Below, one piece after another: positions 25,255 to 36,769 of a stretch of 64,000 nt of DNA. The first letter of the stretch is position 1. Each line of letters opens with the position of its first letter. The translations under genes and the position numbers were made by a program. Origin of the DNA: Cupriavidus yeoncheonensis (GTDB lineage Bacteria > Pseudomonadota > Gammaproteobacteria > Burkholderiales > Burkholderiaceae); the NCBI RefSeq assembly GCF_905397275.1, contig NZ_CAJPUY010000013.1, positions 62,001-126,000 of the forward strand, written 5' to 3'. A model generated the notes under the pieces. The model worked only from the letters and a program-made list of their open reading frames with translations. It was not told the origin of the DNA and did no database searches.

Positions 25255-26883
25255 TCAGAGGCACATCGGCCCGGCCCGGAACAGGCGCGCATCCATCTCG
25301 CGCAGGTCCTCCGCCACGGCCACAGGCGTGGCGCACTGGTCAAGCACGTCGCGCTGCAGGTCCATGCCCGGCGCGATCTCGATCAGCGTGAGGCGCGGCT
25401 CGCCCCCGTCGCCGGCCCGCATCTCGAACACGGCCCGCTCGGTGATGTACAGCACGGAAATACCCAGCGACGCTACATAGGGGCCGTTGAAGCTCAGGTG
25501 CGAAACCTCGGGCACGATCTTCTTCACGCGCCCTTCGCGCACGATCTGCAGCTTGCCGTCGACGGCGCGGACTTCCAGCCCGCCCGCCGTCAGCGTGCCC
25601 ATGAACACGACGGCGCGCGCACTCTGCGTGATGTTGATGAATCCACCTACGCCGGCAATCAGCGCGCCCTCGCCCTCGCCGAACTTGCTGACGTTGACGT
25701 TGCCGTGGCCATCCAGCTCCGCCAGGCCGAGGATGGCCAGGTCGATGCCACCGCCTTCGTAGAAATCGAACTGCGCGGGCTGGTCCACCACCGCCTCGGG
25801 ATAAGCCGATGCGCCGAAGCTCAGGCCGTCGGCCGGGGTGCCGCCAATCGGCCCGGCCTCCACCGTCAGCGTAAAGCCGTCGAGCCCCGCTTCGGCGGCC
25901 ATCATGCCGACTGCTGCCGGCATGCCGACGCCAAGGTTGACCACGCGCGGCCGGCGGCTGCCGAGTTCCATGGCGGCACGGCGCTGCACGATGGTCCGTG
26001 CGTCGGGCGCGGTGCCTGCCGGCGTCACCGCGGCGGGCGGCGGGCTGGCCGACTCGCCCTGCCAGGGCGTGACGTAGGCCGGATTGAACGACTCGGCAAA
26101 CGTCATCTGGTGGTTGGCGGGGTTCTCGCAGACGACCACGTAGTCCACCAGGATGCCGGGCACGTGGATCGCATGCAGGTTCTCGTGATGATCCACCAGG
26201 CTTTCGACCTGCGCGATCACGATGCCGCCGGAATTGTGCGCGGCCTGCGCCATCGCCAGCAGTTCATGGTGGAAGGCTTCGCGATGCGTGCTGAGGTTGC
26301 CGCGCGTGTCGGCGGCCGTGCAGCGCAGCAGCGCGCAATGGATCGGGAAGCTCGGATAGAACAGGTATTCGTCGCCGCGGAAATCCACCGCCTCGACCCA
26401 GTTGGCCTTGCCATCCGCCAGCGCGCGGCGCGCGCGCTCATTGACGGCACCGCCGTGGTAGCGCGGGTCCCGGTCCGTGCGCGGATCGACGAAGGTGTGC
26501 AGGCCGATCTTCGTCATCACGCCGGGCTTGCCCCCGGCGATCGCTCGATACAGGTGCGTGAGCACGCCCTGCGGCAGGTTGTAGCCCTCGCACTGCTCGG
26601 CCATGGCCAGCGTGGCCAGGCGCGTCGCGGAGCGCCAGTGGCCGCCGACGATGCTGGCCGTCATGCCGGCATTGCCGAAGTGGTTCACACCACGCGCGCC
26701 GCGGTCGCCCTGTCCGGCCGAGTACACCAGCGTGAGCTCGCGCGGCAGTCCGCCATGCAGGAAACGCTGCTCCAGCGCCTCGGTCACGGCCTCGGCATGG
26801 CCGGCGCCGACAAACCCTGCACTCGCTACGGTCCAGCCGTCCTGCACGAGCGCGGCCGCTTGCTGCGCGGTAATCACCTTCAT
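25255..26883 (-). CDS. Family I CoA-transferase (acetate/propionate/3-ketoacid type, both subunits fused)
   Basis: A 542-residue fused alpha-beta CoA-transferase like YdiF/propionate CoA-transferase. The start at 26883 (MKVITAQQAAALVQDG) has a GGAG ribosome site; upstream in-frame sequence does not look coding. The N-terminal half has the glycine-rich ASAGFVGAGHAEAVTEAL; the C-terminal half has VNLGVGMPAAVG and the catalytic Glu in LTVEAGPIGGTPADG. The acid it activates is unknown. It is the last gene of the minus-strand hutU-MFS-CoA-transferase series, 170 bases after the transporter, so a role in using a related acid is possible. Confidence 0.9.
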   Translation of the reverse strand: MKVITAQQAAALVQDGWTVASAGFVGAGHAEAVTEALEQRFLHGGLPRELTLVYSAGQGDRGARGVNHFGNAGMTASIVGGHWRSATRLATLAMAEQCEGYNLPQGVLTHLYRAIAGGKPGVMTKIGLHTFVDPRTDRDPRYHGGAVNERARRALADGKANWVEAVDFRGDEYLFYPSFPIHCALLRCTAADTRGNLSTHREAFHHELLAMAQAAHNSGGIVIAQVESLVDHHENLHAIHVPGILVDYVVVCENPANHQMTFAESFNPAYVTPWQGESASPPPAAVTPAGTAPDARTIVQRRAAMELGSRRPRVVNLGVGMPAAVGMMAAEAGLDGFTLTVEAGPIGGTPADGLSFGASAYPEAVVDQPAQFDFYEGGGIDLAILGLAELDGHGNVNVSKFGEGEGALIAGVGGFINITQSARAVVFMGTLTAGGLEVRAVDGKLQIVREGRVKKIVPEVSHLSFNGPYVASLGISVLYITERAVFEMRAGDGGEPRLTLIEIAPGMDLQRDVLDQCATPVAVAEDLREMDARLFRAGPMCL

Positions 26884-27056
26884 GGCGGTCTCCGGATGCC
26901 TGTCATCGGCATGTCCCGCGCCGTGGCGGGATATGCGCTTTATCGAACCCGTGTTCGCAAGACGCATATCGTACGGAGTCGCCGGCATGGGACGCAAGTC
27001 CGGGCCGCCGCCGGCGGGCATGTCCGCGCTGGCTCGGCAGCCGTCGACCACGGCAC

Positions 27057-28355
27057 TCACTTCAGGCGGCGCCCCAGCGTCTCGGGCACCAGCGCCAACC
27101 CGATCAGCGACACCAGCCCGCAAGCAATCACGTAGAGCGCCGGCGCATTGGTGTCACCGGTAATCTGGATCAGGCGCGTCGAGAAGTACTGCGCAAAGCC
27201 GCCGAAGATGGCAATCGCCACGCAGTAGGCAATCGACAGGCCGGTGGCGCGCAAGCGCTGCGGCAGCACCTCGCTGACCAGCACCATCGAGGCCGGCGCG
27301 GTCATCGACATCGGCACCGACAGGCAGGCCACCACCACCAGCAAGCGTGCCAGCGAAGGCTCGGCGTTGATCAGCACGAATGCCGGGTAGACCATCACCA
27401 GCAGCGCCACGCGCGACCACAGCACCACGGTCTTGCGGCCGATGCGGTCGGCCAGCCGGCCGGCGAACGGCGACAGCGCCACCTGCACCAGCGCCGCGAT
27501 GCAGCCGGCCCAGATGCTCAGCGACAGCGGCATCTTCAGCACGCTCACGGCATAGTTGCTGAGGTAGTAGATGACGATATAGGTCGACGAGGCCAGGCCG
27601 ATCATCAGCAGGATGCTGGCAAGCACCTCGCGTGCATGCCGGCGCAGCAGCGGCCATTGCGCGGCGTGCTCGCCGTGATGCAACGGCGCGGCGGTTTCTT
27701 CCAGCCGGCGGCGGATCACCAGGCCGACCGGAATCACGAGAATGCCGATCAGGAACGCCAGGCGCCAGCCCCACGCTTCCAGTTCGGCCGGCGCCAGCAC
27801 ATTGCTGAGCACCAGGCCGGTCACCGCGCCCAGCAGCGCCGCCAGGCCCTGGCTGAACGGCTGCCATGCGGTATAGAAGCCGCGCGTGCGGTCATCGGCG
27901 TACTCGAGCAGCAGCGCGGTGGACGCGCCCATTTCGCCGCCGATGGCAAAGCCCTGCACCAGCCGCGCCACCACCACCATCACCGGCGCCAGGATGCCGA
28001 TCTGCGCGTACGACGGCGTCACCACGAAGATCAGCGAGCTCAGGCCCATCAGCCACAGCGTCAGCGCGACGGCCGGCTTGCGCCCGGCGCGGTCGGCATA
28101 CATGCCGATCAGCAGGCCGCCGAGCGGGCGCATCAGGAAGCCGACGCCAAACGTGGCGAACGACATCAGCAACTGCCCCGTCGGATTCTCGACAGGAAAA
28201 TACAGCCGGCCGATCAGCGTGGCAAAGAAGCTGTAGACGACGAAATCGTAGAACTCCAGGCCATTGCCGATGGTGATCGCGGCAATGGCCCGCGCGCGTG
28301 ACAGCTGCGGCTGTGGCGCCGCAACCGCCGCGCCGGCGGTGCTTTGAATGGACAT
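27057..28355 (-). CDS. MFS transporter, metabolite:H+ symporter (MHS) type
   Basis: A 432-residue inner-membrane carrier with twelve predicted helices. Typical MHS marks are the start RAIAAITIGNGLEFYDFVVYSFFATLIG and the loop motif MRPLGGLLIGMYADRAGRKPA between helices 2 and 3, plus GRLADRIGRKTVV later. The start at 28355 has a GGAG ribosome site. MHS carriers import organic acids such as citrate, shikimate or alpha-ketoglutarate. Next to hutU, urocanate or a related imidazole acid is a reasonable but unproven substrate. Confidence 0.92.
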   Translation of the reverse strand: MSIQSTAGAAVAAPQPQLSRARAIAAITIGNGLEFYDFVVYSFFATLIGRLYFPVENPTGQLLMSFATFGVGFLMRPLGGLLIGMYADRAGRKPAVALTLWLMGLSSLIFVVTPSYAQIGILAPVMVVVARLVQGFAIGGEMGASTALLLEYADDRTRGFYTAWQPFSQGLAALLGAVTGLVLSNVLAPAELEAWGWRLAFLIGILVIPVGLVIRRRLEETAAPLHHGEHAAQWPLLRRHAREVLASILLMIGLASSTYIVIYYLSNYAVSVLKMPLSLSIWAGCIAALVQVALSPFAGRLADRIGRKTVVLWSRVALLVMVYPAFVLINAEPSLARLLVVVACLSVPMSMTAPASMVLVSEVLPQRLRATGLSIAYCVAIAIFGGFAQYFSTRLIQITGDTNAPALYVIACGLVSLIGLALVPETLGRRLK

Positions 28356-28441
28356 GGGTGTCTCCGTGAACGGTATCGCAACGGGCCGGGCGCGTGGGCA
28401 ACCCGCCCGTCCAGGCAGCTCTTGTTGGCAGGTCTCGTCAG

Positions 28442-28485
28442 TGGCGCAATCAGTCGCGCAATCCGTCGCGCAATCCGTCGCGCAC

Positions 28486-28501
<16 letters not shown>
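28442..28501. repeat. 12-bp tandem repeat (five units) over the hutU stop codon
   Basis: Five units of TCGCGCAATCCG or close variants run from 28442 to 28501. In the hutU frame they read Leu-Arg-Asp followed by TGA or GGA, repeating the protein's last three residues and stop. The real stop (28488-28486) lies in the fourth unit; two further in-frame stops follow. Confidence 0.9.
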
Positions 28502-30168
<1,667 letters not shown>

Positions 30169-30233
30169 GGCAGCTCCTTCGGAATCACTGGCCCGGCCAC
30201 GCCGGGAAACATCACCTGATAGGGGTGTATAGT

Positions 30234-30247
30234 CTTGTATATACAAG
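30234..30247. promoter_or_regulatory. HutC operator upstream of hutU
   Basis: CTTGTATATACAAG is a perfect 14-base palindrome and matches the classical HutC site built on TGTATATACA. It lies 66 bases upstream of the hutU start. A degenerate half-site (ATGTATTGGGGTATT) sits just beyond it. Confidence 0.85.
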
Positions 30248-30393
30248 CACAGATGTATTGGGGTATTCCCGAGTTATTCCTAAGGATCGGCAAGATCAGC
30301 GGCCAGATGTGACGATGCCCGGACCTGGCCGGGCATCGGGTGCAGTCATCGCTATCTGAAATCAGGCGGATACGAGGCGCCTAGCGCTCCTCG

Positions 30394-31149
30394 TCAGGAC
30401 TTGAACCGTCCTTCCAGCCGGTGCATGGAGCCCGGATGAAGCAGGCGCACCGACGTCACGACGCGGCTGGCGGACCACGTGCGGCGACGGATCAGCAGGC
30501 ATGGCTCCCCGCGATCGATCTGCAGCAGCGCACATTCGTCGGGCGTGGCCAGCACGGCCTCGACCACGTGCTCGCCCTCGGTGAGCGGCGCTACGCGCGA
30601 CAGGTATTCGTACGGCGTCTGGCGGGTGAAGTCCTGCGCCAGATAGTCGGGCGCCACCGTCGCGTTGACATAGCGGTCCTCGAGCTGGATCGGCACATCA
30701 TCCTCGTAATGCACGATCACCGTGTGGAACACGCGCTGCCCCTCGCCCACATCGAGCGCGGCTGCGCGCGCGGCACCCGCCGGCTCCTCGCTGCTCTTCA
30801 CCACCCTGGCATGGTGGCGGCGGCCGCGTGCCGCGATCTCCTCGGCGATATTGTTGACCGCGTACAGCGCCGAATTGCGCTTGGGCTCGGCGACAAATGT
30901 GCCGACACCCTGCATGCGCACCAGCAACCCGTCAGCCGTCAGCTCCCGCAGCGCGCGGTTCACCGTCATGCGGCTTACGCCGAGTTCCTCGACCAGCTCG
31001 GTTTCGGACGGCACGCGATGATGCGGCGGCCAGCTGCCGTCGCCGATCTTGCCGCTGATGTATTGCTTGACGCGCGCGTAGAGCGGCGCCGGCAGCGTGT
31101 CGGACAGCCCGGCGGCGGGCCGGCCCGGCTGTGCGGAGGCTTGAGACAA
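30394..31149 (-). CDS. hutC: Histidine utilization repressor HutC (GntR family)
   Basis: A 251-residue regulator with an N-terminal GntR winged helix (residues ~15-85: LYARVKQYISGKIGDGSWPPHHRVPSETELVEELGVSRMTVNRALREL) and a UTRA ligand domain (VFHTVIVHYEDDVPIQLEDRYVN, then VVTSVRLLHPGSMHRLEGRF). HutC proteins repress hut genes and are released by urocanate. A perfect operator lies between it and hutU, and a degenerate one lies upstream of its own gene (31206-31216), so it probably controls itself. Confidence 0.95.
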   Translation of the reverse strand: MSQASAQPGRPAAGLSDTLPAPLYARVKQYISGKIGDGSWPPHHRVPSETELVEELGVSRMTVNRALRELTADGLLVRMQGVGTFVAEPKRNSALYAVNNIAEEIAARGRRHHARVVKSSEEPAGAARAAALDVGEGQRVFHTVIVHYEDDVPIQLEDRYVNATVAPDYLAQDFTRQTPYEYLSRVAPLTEGEHVVEAVLATPDECALLQIDRGEPCLLIRRRTWSASRVVTSVRLLHPGSMHRLEGRFKS

Positions 31150-31205
31150 CTGTTTTCCCCATGAGGCGGATACCCGTCGGCAGTCACGCGCCGATATCCG
31201 CCGGA

Positions 31206-31216
31206 CTTGTATAGAG
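31206..31216. promoter_or_regulatory. Degenerate HutC half-site upstream of hutC
   Basis: CTTGTATAGAG shares the left half (CTTGTATA) of the perfect operator at 30234-30247. It lies about 57 bases before hutC. Confidence 0.45.
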
Positions 31217-31260
31217 CGGTGTTTACATCACCGGCGAATGTACCACGCGGCGCACGCCGG

Positions 31261-31941
31261 TCAACCCGTCGCGAGCCGCCGCAGCGCCGCCGGCTGCAGC
31301 AATTCCACCTGCCGGTAGTGGCGCCGGATCCAGCCGGCGTCTTCCCATGCCTGCAGGTATTTGGCGACGGTCTGGCGCGAGCGGTTGACCATGTCGCCGA
31401 GGTCTTCGGCGGAGACCCGCACCACGTGATCGGTACGGTCCGCCAGTTCCAGCAGGCGCGCGGCCATGCGCGCGTCGACGGGCGCCTGCTGTGCGCGCTC
31501 GGCGTGATCGAAGGCGACGCGCAGGCGCGCGCAGATCTGCTGGACGATCAGCTGCATGCCTTCCGGATGCACGGCCAGGATGCGGTCGAAGTCGCGCCGG
31601 CCCAGCACCAGCAGTTCGGTGCTGCCCACGGCGAACGCGTCATGCGTGCGTGGCTTGCCGTCGAGCAACGAGATCTCGCCGAACCAGCGGCCACGGCCGA
31701 CCACCGAATAGACCGACTCGCGCCCGTTCGCGCTGACGCGGCTCATGCGCACGCGGCCCGCCAGCACCATGCAGAAATACGTGGGCGGATCGCCGCGCGC
31801 GAAGATCATGTCGCCGTCGCCGAAGCGCTGGCGGCGTGCCGCCTTCTGCACGGCGTCAAGCACGCGGCCCGGCGCATTGCGCAGCCAGCCGCTTGCCAGC
31901 ACGCTGCGCGGCAGCGCCCTGCCTGAATCCACGGCTTTCAC
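31261..31941 (-). CDS. Crp/Fnr-family transcriptional regulator
   Basis: A 226-residue protein with a cyclic-nucleotide-binding beta-roll (~35-130: GDMIFARGDPPTYFCMVLAGRVRMSR, GRGRWFGEISLLDG) and a C-terminal winged helix (VSAEDLGDMVNRSRQTVAKYLQAWEDAGWIRR). GTG 31941 is chosen as start because GGGAGG precedes it. There are no FNR-type cysteines, so it is not an iron-sulfur sensor. It is divergent from the aldolase-reductase pair; a 12-base palindrome CTTGCGCGCAAG (31988-31999) lies between them and may be its site. Confidence 0.92.
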   Translation of the reverse strand: MKAVDSGRALPRSVLASGWLRNAPGRVLDAVQKAARRQRFGDGDMIFARGDPPTYFCMVLAGRVRMSRVSANGRESVYSVVGRGRWFGEISLLDGKPRTHDAFAVGSTELLVLGRRDFDRILAVHPEGMQLIVQQICARLRVAFDHAERAQQAPVDARMAARLLELADRTDHVVRVSAEDLGDMVNRSRQTVAKYLQAWEDAGWIRRHYRQVELLQPAALRRLATG

Positions 31942-32057
31942 ATCACCCTCCCGCTGGCCAAAGCAAGATTGTCCAATACTTAACAGACTTGCGCGCAAGC
32001 CCGGGCGCAGAATGCCACCGCACTCACGACACAGAACACACCCCCGGAGGCATTCAC

Positions 32058-32828
32058 ATGGCGCAAGTACAACCCGTCGATTCCGTCAGGGATCGCGTTT
32101 CCGACGCGGAATGGCAGATGCGCGTCGACCTCGCAGCGGCCTACCGCCTGGTCGCGCATTTCGGCTGGGACGACCTGATCTTCACCCACATCTCGGCACG
32201 CGTGCCCGACGCGCCGGACCAGTTCCTGATCAACCCCTACGGCATGCTGTTCGACGAGATCACGGCGTCCAGCCTGGTCAAGGTCGACCATCACGGCCAG
32301 CCCGTGCTGGACACGCCGTATGACGTCAACCCCGCCGGCTTCATCATCCACAGCGCCGTGCACGAGGCGCGGCCCGAAATCGGTTGCGTCATGCACACCC
32401 ACACGCCGCATGGCGTGGCAGTGTCCGCGCAGCAGGCGGGCCTGCTGCCGCTCTCGCAGCAGGCGATGTTCGCGCGCATGGGCCTGGCCTACCACGACTA
32501 CGAAGGCGTGGCGCTGCGCGAGGACGAGAAGGCGCGGCTGGTGGCCGACCTCGGCAGCGGCAAGCAGATGATCCTGCGCAACCACGGCCTGCTGACCTGC
32601 GGCCGCTCGGTGGCCGACGCGTTCCTGACGATGTACACGCTGGAATCCGCATGCCGCATCCAGATCCTGGCGCAGAGCGGCGCCACGCCGCTGACGCTGG
32701 TACCGGAATCCGCCAGCGCCGACGTGGGCCAGCAGGCGCGCCAGGCCACCAAGGGCAAGGGCTCCGGTCTCGCATGGCCCGCCCTGCTGCGCCGCCTGGA
32801 CCGTATCCAACCCGACTTCCGCAACTGA
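32058..32828 (+). CDS. Class II aldolase/adducin-domain protein
   Basis: A 256-residue zinc-dependent class II aldolase-fold protein. The metal site includes CVMHTHTPHGVAVSA and a later His in ILRNHGLLTCG; FGWDDLIFTHISARVP and FLINPYGMLFDEITASSLVKVD are typical. ATG 32058 has a GGAGG site. Relatives split phosphorylated sugars, but many act on other hydroxy-acids, and the substrate is open. The stop is one base from the next start, so it is co-translated with the reductase. Confidence 0.9.
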   Translation: MAQVQPVDSVRDRVSDAEWQMRVDLAAAYRLVAHFGWDDLIFTHISARVPDAPDQFLINPYGMLFDEITASSLVKVDHHGQPVLDTPYDVNPAGFIIHSAVHEARPEIGCVMHTHTPHGVAVSAQQAGLLPLSQQAMFARMGLAYHDYEGVALREDEKARLVADLGSGKQMILRNHGLLTCGRSVADAFLTMYTLESACRIQILAQSGATPLTLVPESASADVGQQARQATKGKGSGLAWPALLRRLDRIQPDFRN

Positions 32829-32829
32829 C

Positions 32830-33759
32830 ATGGGCATCCTCGTACATCTTCCGTCGTTCATGGCGGGCCCCATCACCGCCGCGCTGCGTGAAGCCGCTCC
32901 CGACATCCCCGTCTGGAACGGCCGCGAGAACGCGCCCGCGCACGAAGTCGAAGCCATCATGGCCTGGGGCCTGAAGCCCGGCGTGCTGCCCGCCTTCCCC
33001 AACCTGCGCCTGGTGTGCGCCGCCGCGGCCGGTGTCGACAAGCTGCTGGCCGCGCCCGACCTGCCGGCGGGCATGCCGGTCACGCGCGTGGTCGACCCGG
33101 GCCAGCAGACCGGCATCGCGCACTACGTGCTGGCCATGGCCCTGCGCCATGCGCGGCGCCTGGGCAGCTATGCCGAGCAACAGCGCCGTGGCGAATGGAA
33201 GCGCCACCCGGCCCCGGACCTCTCGTGCTGCCGCGTCGGCGTGCTGGGCATGGGCGAGATCGGGAGCGCCGTGGCGCGCACGTTCGCGGCCATCGGCTTT
33301 CCGGTCGCGGGATGGAGCCGCAGCGGCAAGGGCATCCCCGGCGTGACCGACTACACCGGCGATGCCGGCCTGTCCGCCATGCTCGCGCGGACCGACATCC
33401 TGGTCTGCACGCTGCCGCTCACGCCGCAGACACAGGGGCTGCTCAACCGGCAGACGCTGTCGCAGCTGCCGGCCGGCGCGTTCTTCATCAACGTCGGCCG
33501 CGGCGAGCACCTGGTCGAACCCGACCTGGTCGCGCTGATCGACGAAGGCCACCTGGCCGGCGCGGCACTCGATGTGTTTGCGAAGGAGCCGCCGGAGCCC
33601 GGCGACCCGGTATGGAACCATCCGCGCATCGAGGCGACGCCGCATATCGCGTGCGATCCGTCGTACGAACTCGTCGCGCGGCAGTGTGTCGAGAACGTGC
33701 GCCGGATGCGGGATGGCCGGGAACTGATGAACCTGGTCGACCGCGCGGCCGGATACTGA
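32830..33759 (+). CDS. D-2-hydroxyacid dehydrogenase (glyoxylate/hydroxypyruvate reductase A-like)
   Basis: A 309-residue NAD(P)H-dependent reductase of the GhrA group. Features: N-terminal AAAAGVDKLLAAPDLPAG, the nucleotide loop GVLGMGEIGSAVAR, VCTLPLTPQTQGLLN, the Arg in FINVGRGEHLVEPDL, Glu in DVFAKEPPEPGDP and His in ATPHIA. With the aldolase upstream it may reduce a 2-keto-acid product such as hydroxypyruvate or glyoxylate (inference). Confidence 0.92.
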   Translation: MGILVHLPSFMAGPITAALREAAPDIPVWNGRENAPAHEVEAIMAWGLKPGVLPAFPNLRLVCAAAAGVDKLLAAPDLPAGMPVTRVVDPGQQTGIAHYVLAMALRHARRLGSYAEQQRRGEWKRHPAPDLSCCRVGVLGMGEIGSAVARTFAAIGFPVAGWSRSGKGIPGVTDYTGDAGLSAMLARTDILVCTLPLTPQTQGLLNRQTLSQLPAGAFFINVGRGEHLVEPDLVALIDEGHLAGAALDVFAKEPPEPGDPVWNHPRIEATPHIACDPSYELVARQCVENVRRMRDGRELMNLVDRAAGY

Positions 33760-33941
33760 GGTCGATCGGCAGCCCGCACCCGGCTGCCGCGTGTCACGCC
33801 GCCGTCGCCTGCCGCACAGCCCGTTGCGGAATGCGCGCGGGGGCGGCCAGCTTCCATCGGGATGGGCAGGCGCGCACGCGCGGACCCACCCGTATCGGGT
33901 TGCCGGCCTCCCACCCGGGCCCTCCGTTCCTGGTCCGTTCC

Positions 33942-33947
33942 TATAAT
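33942..33947 (+). promoter_or_regulatory. -10 element of the MalT-type regulator gene
   Basis: TATAAT at 33942-33947 lies about 40 bases before the ATG at 33988. The -35 match is poor. Confidence 0.4.
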
Positions 33948-33987
33948 CGGCCAACACCCGTCGCCCGGCTTCCGAGGAGTTCCCGTC

Positions 33988-36750
33988 ATGCCGCCAGCCG
34001 CAGGCATGCCGGACACGCTGCCACTCACGCCCCCCATCTCGCCGAGCAAACTCACGCCACCGCGCAGCGCGCGCCCGCTGATGCGGCGTGACAGCCTCAC
34101 CGCGCGCCTGACCGAAGCCCGCGACCTGCGCTGCGTGACGATCCAGGGGCCGGCCGGCAGCGCCAAGACAAGCACCCTCGTGGCATGGCGCCAGTCGCTG
34201 CTGGCGCTCGACTACGACGTCGCCTGGCTGTCGCTCGCCCCCGAAGACGATGACCCGGCCAGCTTCCTCGATGCCCTGCTCGCCAGTCTGGCGGCGGTCG
34301 ATCCGTCCCTCGCCGCCAACGCCCAGCTGCTGGCTGGCCGCGACAACACCCCGGGCGCCGCCGAGCATTGCGTGATTTCGCTCGTGCGCACCATCGCCAT
34401 GCACCGTCGCAAGCTGGTGCTGATGTTCGACGACGTTCACCTGCTGCGCGATCCGCGGGTGCTGGCCACGCTGCGCTGGCTGCTCGACTACGCGCCGCAG
34501 CAGTTGCATATCGCGCTGGCCTCGCGGCAGCCGCTGCCGGAGCCCGTGTCACTGTCGCTCGCCCGGCTGGAGGCGCGCGGCAAGGCGGCGCGTTTCGACC
34601 TGCACGACCTGCGTTTTTCCGCGCAGGAATCGGCGCGCTTCCTGCGCGACCAGCTCGGCGCCATCGCCGCGCACGACGCCAGCCGTCTGCACGAGCTGAC
34701 CGACGGCTGGCCCGCCGGCCTGCAGCTGTTCGCACTGGACCTGCGCGCCAAGCAGGGCGGCGCCTACGTGCCCGTCCATGTGCGCGATGCTGAGACCTTC
34801 GCCAGCTATCTCGAGCGCGAGGTGCTGGTGCGGCTGGCCCCCGCCGACCTGCATCTGCTGACCTGCCTGTCCGCTTGCGACCGCTTCTGCGGCGCGCTCG
34901 GCGCGGCGCTGCTCGCCACGCCCGACGCCGGCCCCGAGATCGCGCGGCGCCTTGCCGGCCTGGCGCTCGACGGGCTCTTCCTCGTGCGCATCAGCGACGC
35001 CACCGGCGACCGGACCTGGTATCGCCTGCATCCGCTGCTGCGGCAGGTGCTGCAGGAACGCGCCGCAATGCTGCCAGCCGATGACCGCCACATCCTCCAC
35101 ACGACCGCGTGGCACTGGCTCGCGGCCCATGGACTGATCGAGGAAGCCGTCGGCCACGCGGTGCGCGCGGGCAGCGCCGACGCGGCTGCCGACATGGTCG
35201 AGCAAGCCGCGATCGACCGCCTCAAGCGCGGCGAACTGAGCCAGCTTGCGGCGCTGCTGCGCCGGCTGCCGGCCGCCACCATCGCCGGCCGCTTCCGCCT
35301 GGAACTGGCGATGGCCTACCTCCACATGTACGCTGGCGAAGGCGATGCCCTCGAAGCGAGCCTGTTGCGCCTGCATGCGTGGCCCGAGTCAGCGGACACG
35401 TCCGGCGCGCGCCGCCGCTATGTGCTTGCGGTCCTGCGCGGCGGACTGGCGCTCGTGCGCGACGATACCGATGGCGTCGCCGCGCTCCTGCCCGAACTGC
35501 ATCGCCCACCGCCTGGCGCCGACGACTTCGCGTTCACGGCCCGCGCCAACATCCTGTCGTGGATGCACATCTATCGCGGCGAATATGGCGAGGCGCGCCA
35601 GGTGATCGAGGACGGCGCGCCCTGCGACGGCGCCCCGCGCGGCATCCTGCTCGGCCGCTGCATGGAAGGCATGACACACGCCGCCCAGGGCGACGTGCTG
35701 CTCGCCGAACGCATCTTCCGCGACGTGCTGGCCGAGTCCGAACAGCAGGGCCGCACCTACGCGGGCGTTGCAGGCATGGCCGCCGCGCTGCTCGGCGAAG
35801 CACAGTACGAACTGAACGACGTCGATGCCGCGGCGCAGATGCTGGCCGCGCGTGTCGACGTGCTGGAGCGCATCGCGATTCCCGACACCGTGCTGCGCGC
35901 GCTGCAGGCCCTGTCGTGCGCCGAGTGGCTGGCCGGGCGCCGCGCCGAGGCGCTCGCCTGCCTTGACCGGCTCGAACGCTACGCGCGGCGCCGCCAGACC
36001 GATCGGCTGCTCGCGACCGCACAGTGGCTGCGCGTGCGCCGCCATCTTGAAGCCGGCGAGACCGACGCCGCCGCGTCGGTCCTGCGCGGCTTGGACGCAC
36101 TCGCCACGCGATACCGCGGCGCCACCCTCAGCACCGCATGGGAGGTGCGGGTGTGCGCCGACCTGGCGGCCACGGCCATGCATCTGCACCATAACGATTT
36201 CGACGCCGCGCTCGCCCGGCTGGCGCCTCTGCACGAATTGTCCAGGGCCGGGGGGCGCTGGTGCCGGGTGGCCGCCCTGCACGTGCTGGTGGCCATCGCC
36301 GAGACCGGGCGGCATGACGCCGGCGCGGCGCGCGCCCATCTGGTCGAAGCGCTGCGGCTCGGTCATCGCCTCGGCCTCGTTCGCAGCCTGCTGGACGTCT
36401 CGCCGCACGTGCCGGCCATGATGGCCGATATCGCACGCGACCCGTCGCTCGACCCCGTACTGGGCTTCTATGCCCAGCGGCTGGCGAACGAAGCCGGACA
36501 GGACACGATGCTCGCGCCGGGTCCCGCGCCGTCCCGGCCCACGGCGCTCGCCGCACTCAGCGAGCGCGAGACCGAAGTGCTGATGCTGCTCACGCAGGCC
36601 ATGCCGAACAAGAAGATCGCCCGCGTGCTCAATGTGTCGCTCGACACCGTGAAATACCACCTGCGCAATGTCTACGCCAAGCTCGGTGTCGGCAACCGCG
36701 ACGAAGCCGTCGCCCGCCTGCGCGAGACCCAGGCACCCCGCATGCACTGA
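33988..36750 (+). CDS. MalT-type LuxR-family ATP-dependent transcriptional activator (LAL)
   Basis: A 920-residue regulator. The start at 33988 has a GAGGAG site. The N-terminal STAND ATPase has Walker A GPAGSAKTST and Walker B LVLMFDDVHLL; a long helical repeat region (~430-830) follows; the C-terminal LuxR helix-turn-helix reads LSERETEVLMLLTQAMPNKKIARVLNVSLDTVKYHLRNVYAKLGV. Large activators of this kind respond to an inducer plus ATP and often switch on neighbouring catabolic genes. It is 117 bases upstream of the acyl-CoA dehydrogenase operon, with a strong dyad between. Confidence 0.95.
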   Translation: MPPAAGMPDTLPLTPPISPSKLTPPRSARPLMRRDSLTARLTEARDLRCVTIQGPAGSAKTSTLVAWRQSLLALDYDVAWLSLAPEDDDPASFLDALLASLAAVDPSLAANAQLLAGRDNTPGAAEHCVISLVRTIAMHRRKLVLMFDDVHLLRDPRVLATLRWLLDYAPQQLHIALASRQPLPEPVSLSLARLEARGKAARFDLHDLRFSAQESARFLRDQLGAIAAHDASRLHELTDGWPAGLQLFALDLRAKQGGAYVPVHVRDAETFASYLEREVLVRLAPADLHLLTCLSACDRFCGALGAALLATPDAGPEIARRLAGLALDGLFLVRISDATGDRTWYRLHPLLRQVLQERAAMLPADDRHILHTTAWHWLAAHGLIEEAVGHAVRAGSADAAADMVEQAAIDRLKRGELSQLAALLRRLPAATIAGRFRLELAMAYLHMYAGEGDALEASLLRLHAWPESADTSGARRRYVLAVLRGGLALVRDDTDGVAALLPELHRPPPGADDFAFTARANILSWMHIYRGEYGEARQVIEDGAPCDGAPRGILLGRCMEGMTHAAQGDVLLAERIFRDVLAESEQQGRTYAGVAGMAAALLGEAQYELNDVDAAAQMLAARVDVLERIAIPDTVLRALQALSCAEWLAGRRAEALACLDRLERYARRRQTDRLLATAQWLRVRRHLEAGETDAAASVLRGLDALATRYRGATLSTAWEVRVCADLAATAMHLHHNDFDAALARLAPLHELSRAGGRWCRVAALHVLVAIAETGRHDAGAARAHLVEALRLGHRLGLVRSLLDVSPHVPAMMADIARDPSLDPVLGFYAQRLANEAGQDTMLAPGPAPSRPTALAALSERETEVLMLLTQAMPNKKIARVLNVSLDTVKYHLRNVYAKLGVGNRDEAVARLRETQAPRMH

Positions 36751-36769
36751 TTCGCGTTCGATCTGCAGA